From assembly GCA_900543105.1 (NCBI GenBank), contig UQQA01000135.1, positions 1 to 6,742 on the forward strand: a stretch of 6,742 nt of DNA. Reading direction: 5' to 3'. Position 1 is the first letter of the stretch. Each line of letters opens with the position of its first letter. Made by a program: the position numbers and the translations under genes. The stretch comes from an uncultured Ruminococcus sp. Its GTDB lineage: Bacteria; Bacillota; Clostridia; Oscillospirales; Ruminococcaceae. The notes below the pieces were generated by a model. The model was not told the DNA's origin. It did no database searches and worked only from the letters and a program-made list of their open reading frames with translations. This document shows, piece after piece, positions 5,690 through 6,742 of this stretch.

Positions 5690-5702
5690 TTACAGTACGT
5701 AA
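5661..5702 (+). promoter_or_regulatory. Repeated TTTACA/GTACGTWA elements around the XRE promoter, candidate autoregulatory operator
   Basis: TTTACA occurs at 5661-5666 and 5689-5694. It is followed by GTACGTTA (5671-5678) and GTACGTAA (5695-5702) respectively. The copies bracket the -10 box. TACA-AAA-TGTA (5663-5673) is also a small dyad. XRE proteins often repress their own promoters, so this is a plausible operator, but no binding evidence exists. Confidence 0.4.
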
Positions 5703-5766
5703 TTGTCGGCAAACAGAGAAAAATAGATATAAAAGATGATTATGAGAACGATCGGGAGGTGACAAG

Positions 5767-6474
5767 ATGAATTCCGACTTTCCAAGAATTATAACCCTCT
5801 TAAGGAAAGAACGAGGCATCAGTCAGAAAAACGCAGCGGCGGATCTTGGTATTTCGCAGGCGCTGCTTTCACATTATGAAAAAGGTATCCGTGAATGCGG
5901 TCTTGAATTTCTTGTCAAGGCGGCAGACTATTATAACGTTTCCTGCGACTATCTGCTCGGACGCTCGCCCGAACCTGCAGGAAAGACCATTTCCTACGAA
6001 GATATCCCGGAGCAGGATCCCAGCTCGGGCAAGATCGCAGCAGGCGGCAGTATGATGGCGGCTTTCAACAGAAAGCTCATCGTCAATTCGCTCAATGTCC
6101 TTTTTTCACTTGTCCAGAAAACGGGCAGCAATACCATTATGAAAGCTGTTTCTTCGTATATGATGCTCGCAGTGTATAAGATGTTCCGCATCGTCTACTC
6201 CTCAAACGGGAAAAACGACCAGCGGTTCTTCACTATCCCCGAAATAGCAGCTTCGGGTTCGGCATCGGCGGCAATGGCAATGTGCGAAGCGGAAGCCTCC
6301 GCAGCCGCAAAGGGCGTAACATTCGGCGAAAATGATATCGCACTCGAAAGCGACAGCAATATCATCACCGCATCAACATTATCGGAAGAATACGCAGGCT
6401 CGGCATCTTCACTCCTCAACGTAGTAAAGAACAGCGAAGCAAGAATAAAGATAATCAGCGACAGCTCGAAGTAA
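5767..6474 (+). CDS. XRE-family transcriptional regulator with an unassigned C-terminal region
   Basis: The 235-residue protein starts with a Cro/cI-type helix-turn-helix (about 6-64). Recognisable pieces are LLRKERGISQKNAAADLGIS, then SQALLSHYEKGIRECGLEFLVKAADYYNVSCDYLLGR, the common HTH_3 pattern ending in the DYLLG motif. It should bind DNA as a dimer in the cytoplasm. A linker (65-95) leads to a C-terminal region (about 96-235) that I do not recognise. It is helical in look, rich in Ala, Ser and Met, with a moderately hydrophobic segment (about 104-144, NSLNVLFSLVQKTGS then YMMLAVYKMFRIVY). It has no peptidase, kinase or ligand-binding signature. The hydrophobic segment is more likely a dimerisation or sensor core than a membrane helix. 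The ATG follows an excellent GGGAGGTGA (5754-5762). The gene is divergent from the phosphatase operon and has no clear terminator before the structured tail region. Confidence 0.9.
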   Translation: MNSDFPRIITLLRKERGISQKNAAADLGISQALLSHYEKGIRECGLEFLVKAADYYNVSCDYLLGRSPEPAGKTISYEDIPEQDPSSGKIAAGGSMMAAFNRKLIVNSLNVLFSLVQKTGSNTIMKAVSSYMMLAVYKMFRIVYSSNGKNDQRFFTIPEIAASGSASAAMAMCEAEASAAAKGVTFGENDIALESDSNIITASTLSEEYAGSASSLLNVVKNSEARIKIISDSSK

Positions 6475-6742
6475 ATCGGGGAATACAATACGTTTCAATG
6501 CTGCGAAGCCAAGCCAAGTTTACGTCCACACTTTTTAAAGGGTGGCAGGGAACCCCTGCAGGAAGTTCGTATACACTTTATGTCGGGCTGTTATTCTACC
6601 GCTCGGTACCGTTAACAGATGAGCAGAGGAAAGTTCACCGGGCAGAGCCCTTGGTCGCAGGTCAATTTGACCTTTAGCAGAAAGCGAAATTTCTTAAACT
6701 AACAGCGAAAAACTCGCTGAAATAGCGTAAGCACTAACAGTT
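6475..6742 (+). ncRNA. Hairpin-rich noncoding region, probable structured RNA of unidentified family (runs to window end)
   Basis: No ORF continues here on either strand, yet the GC content is higher than in the other intergenic regions and hairpins follow one another. Stem 1 is 6526-6534 with 6537-6545, one mismatch. Stem 2 is GCAGGG (6545-6550) with CCCTGC (6554-6559). Stem 3 is CTGTTA (6588-6593) with TAACAG (6613-6618), with an inner ACCG/CGGT. Stem 4 is ACC-GGGC (6637-6643) with GCCC-TT-GGT (6647-6655). Stem 5 is AGGTC (6659-6663) with GACCT (6669-6673). Stem 6 is CAGCGA (6703-6708) with TCGCTG (6714-6719). None is followed by a T-tract, so they are not terminators. TAACAG recurs at 6613, 6701 and 6735, and each copy could pair with CTGTTA at 6588. 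The strand is assigned from the flanking gene and is uncertain. It could also be a long 3' UTR of the XRE gene or a leader of a gene to the right. RNase P, tmRNA and SRP RNA signatures are not met. Confidence 0.45.

Noticed and set aside
5736..5762. 8-codon leader peptide frame before the XRE gene
   Set aside because: No Shine-Dalgarno precedes it, and its last codons are simply the GGGAGGTGA site of the XRE gene.
5528..5770. 80-codon plus-strand frame from a TTG, ending in an ATGA overlap with the XRE gene
   Set aside because: It has no ribosome binding site, its composition is that of AT-rich spacer, and it runs through the strong XRE promoter. The overlap is produced by the XRE ribosome binding region.
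6475..6560. tmRNA start or T-box leader (GGGTGG near 6540)
   Set aside because: There is no tRNA-like 5' end or tag frame, and the T-box core TGGNACC does not follow GGGTGG.
6622..6660. RNase P RNA signature around AGAGGAAAGT
   Set aside because: Only about ten bases agree. The following CC and the expected upstream and downstream conserved blocks are absent.

Overview
The window looks like chromosomal DNA of a low-to-moderate GC Gram-positive gut or rumen clostridium, most likely a Ruminococcus-type member of the Oscillospiraceae. This is an inference from strong GGAGG-type ribosome binding sites, a TTG start, sigma-A promoters with 16-18 bp spacers, AT-rich intergenic DNA beside GC-balanced genes, a lipoprotein signal, and a LysM-G5-M23 peptidase architecture. 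No insertion sequence, phage gene, tRNA, rRNA or CRISPR array is visible.

Layout. At the left end, a terminator-like hairpin (64-95) runs directly into a small plus-strand lipoprotein gene (96-686). That gene converges on a large minus-strand gene (730-2613) for a membrane-anchored LysM-G5-M23 cell-wall peptidase, and the two share a bidirectional terminator at 692-724. The 417 bp upstream of the peptidase gene (2614-3030) carry one good sigma-A promoter, a second possible promoter, and two exact direct repeats of the form TGTAAC-N5-TGTAAC. These repeats fit the published binding consensus of WalR, the essential regulator of cell-wall hydrolases.

Next comes a compact minus-strand operon read from a near-consensus promoter at 5416-5444. 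It encodes a histidine-phosphatase-fold protein whose catalytic RHG motif reads RNG (4743-5381), a five-helix membrane protein (3884-4729), and an RluA/RluD-family pseudouridine synthase (3031-3891). The synthase starts at a TTG that overlaps the preceding stop. A perfect 11 bp hairpin at 3009-3032 ends this unit.

Across a 385 bp divergent intergenic region (5382-5766) lies a plus-strand XRE-family regulator gene (5767-6474), with its own strong promoter flanked by repeated TTTACA/GTACGTWA elements. The window ends in about 265 bases without an ORF but dense in hairpins (6475-6742). This is probably the start of a structured noncoding RNA that I could not assign to a family.

How the parts may work together. 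The peptidase is the clear cell-envelope gene, and its putative WalR boxes would tie it to cell-wall homeostasis. The phosphatase, membrane protein and pseudouridine synthase share a transcript but no obvious pathway. The XRE protein is a candidate regulator of itself and of the divergent operon.
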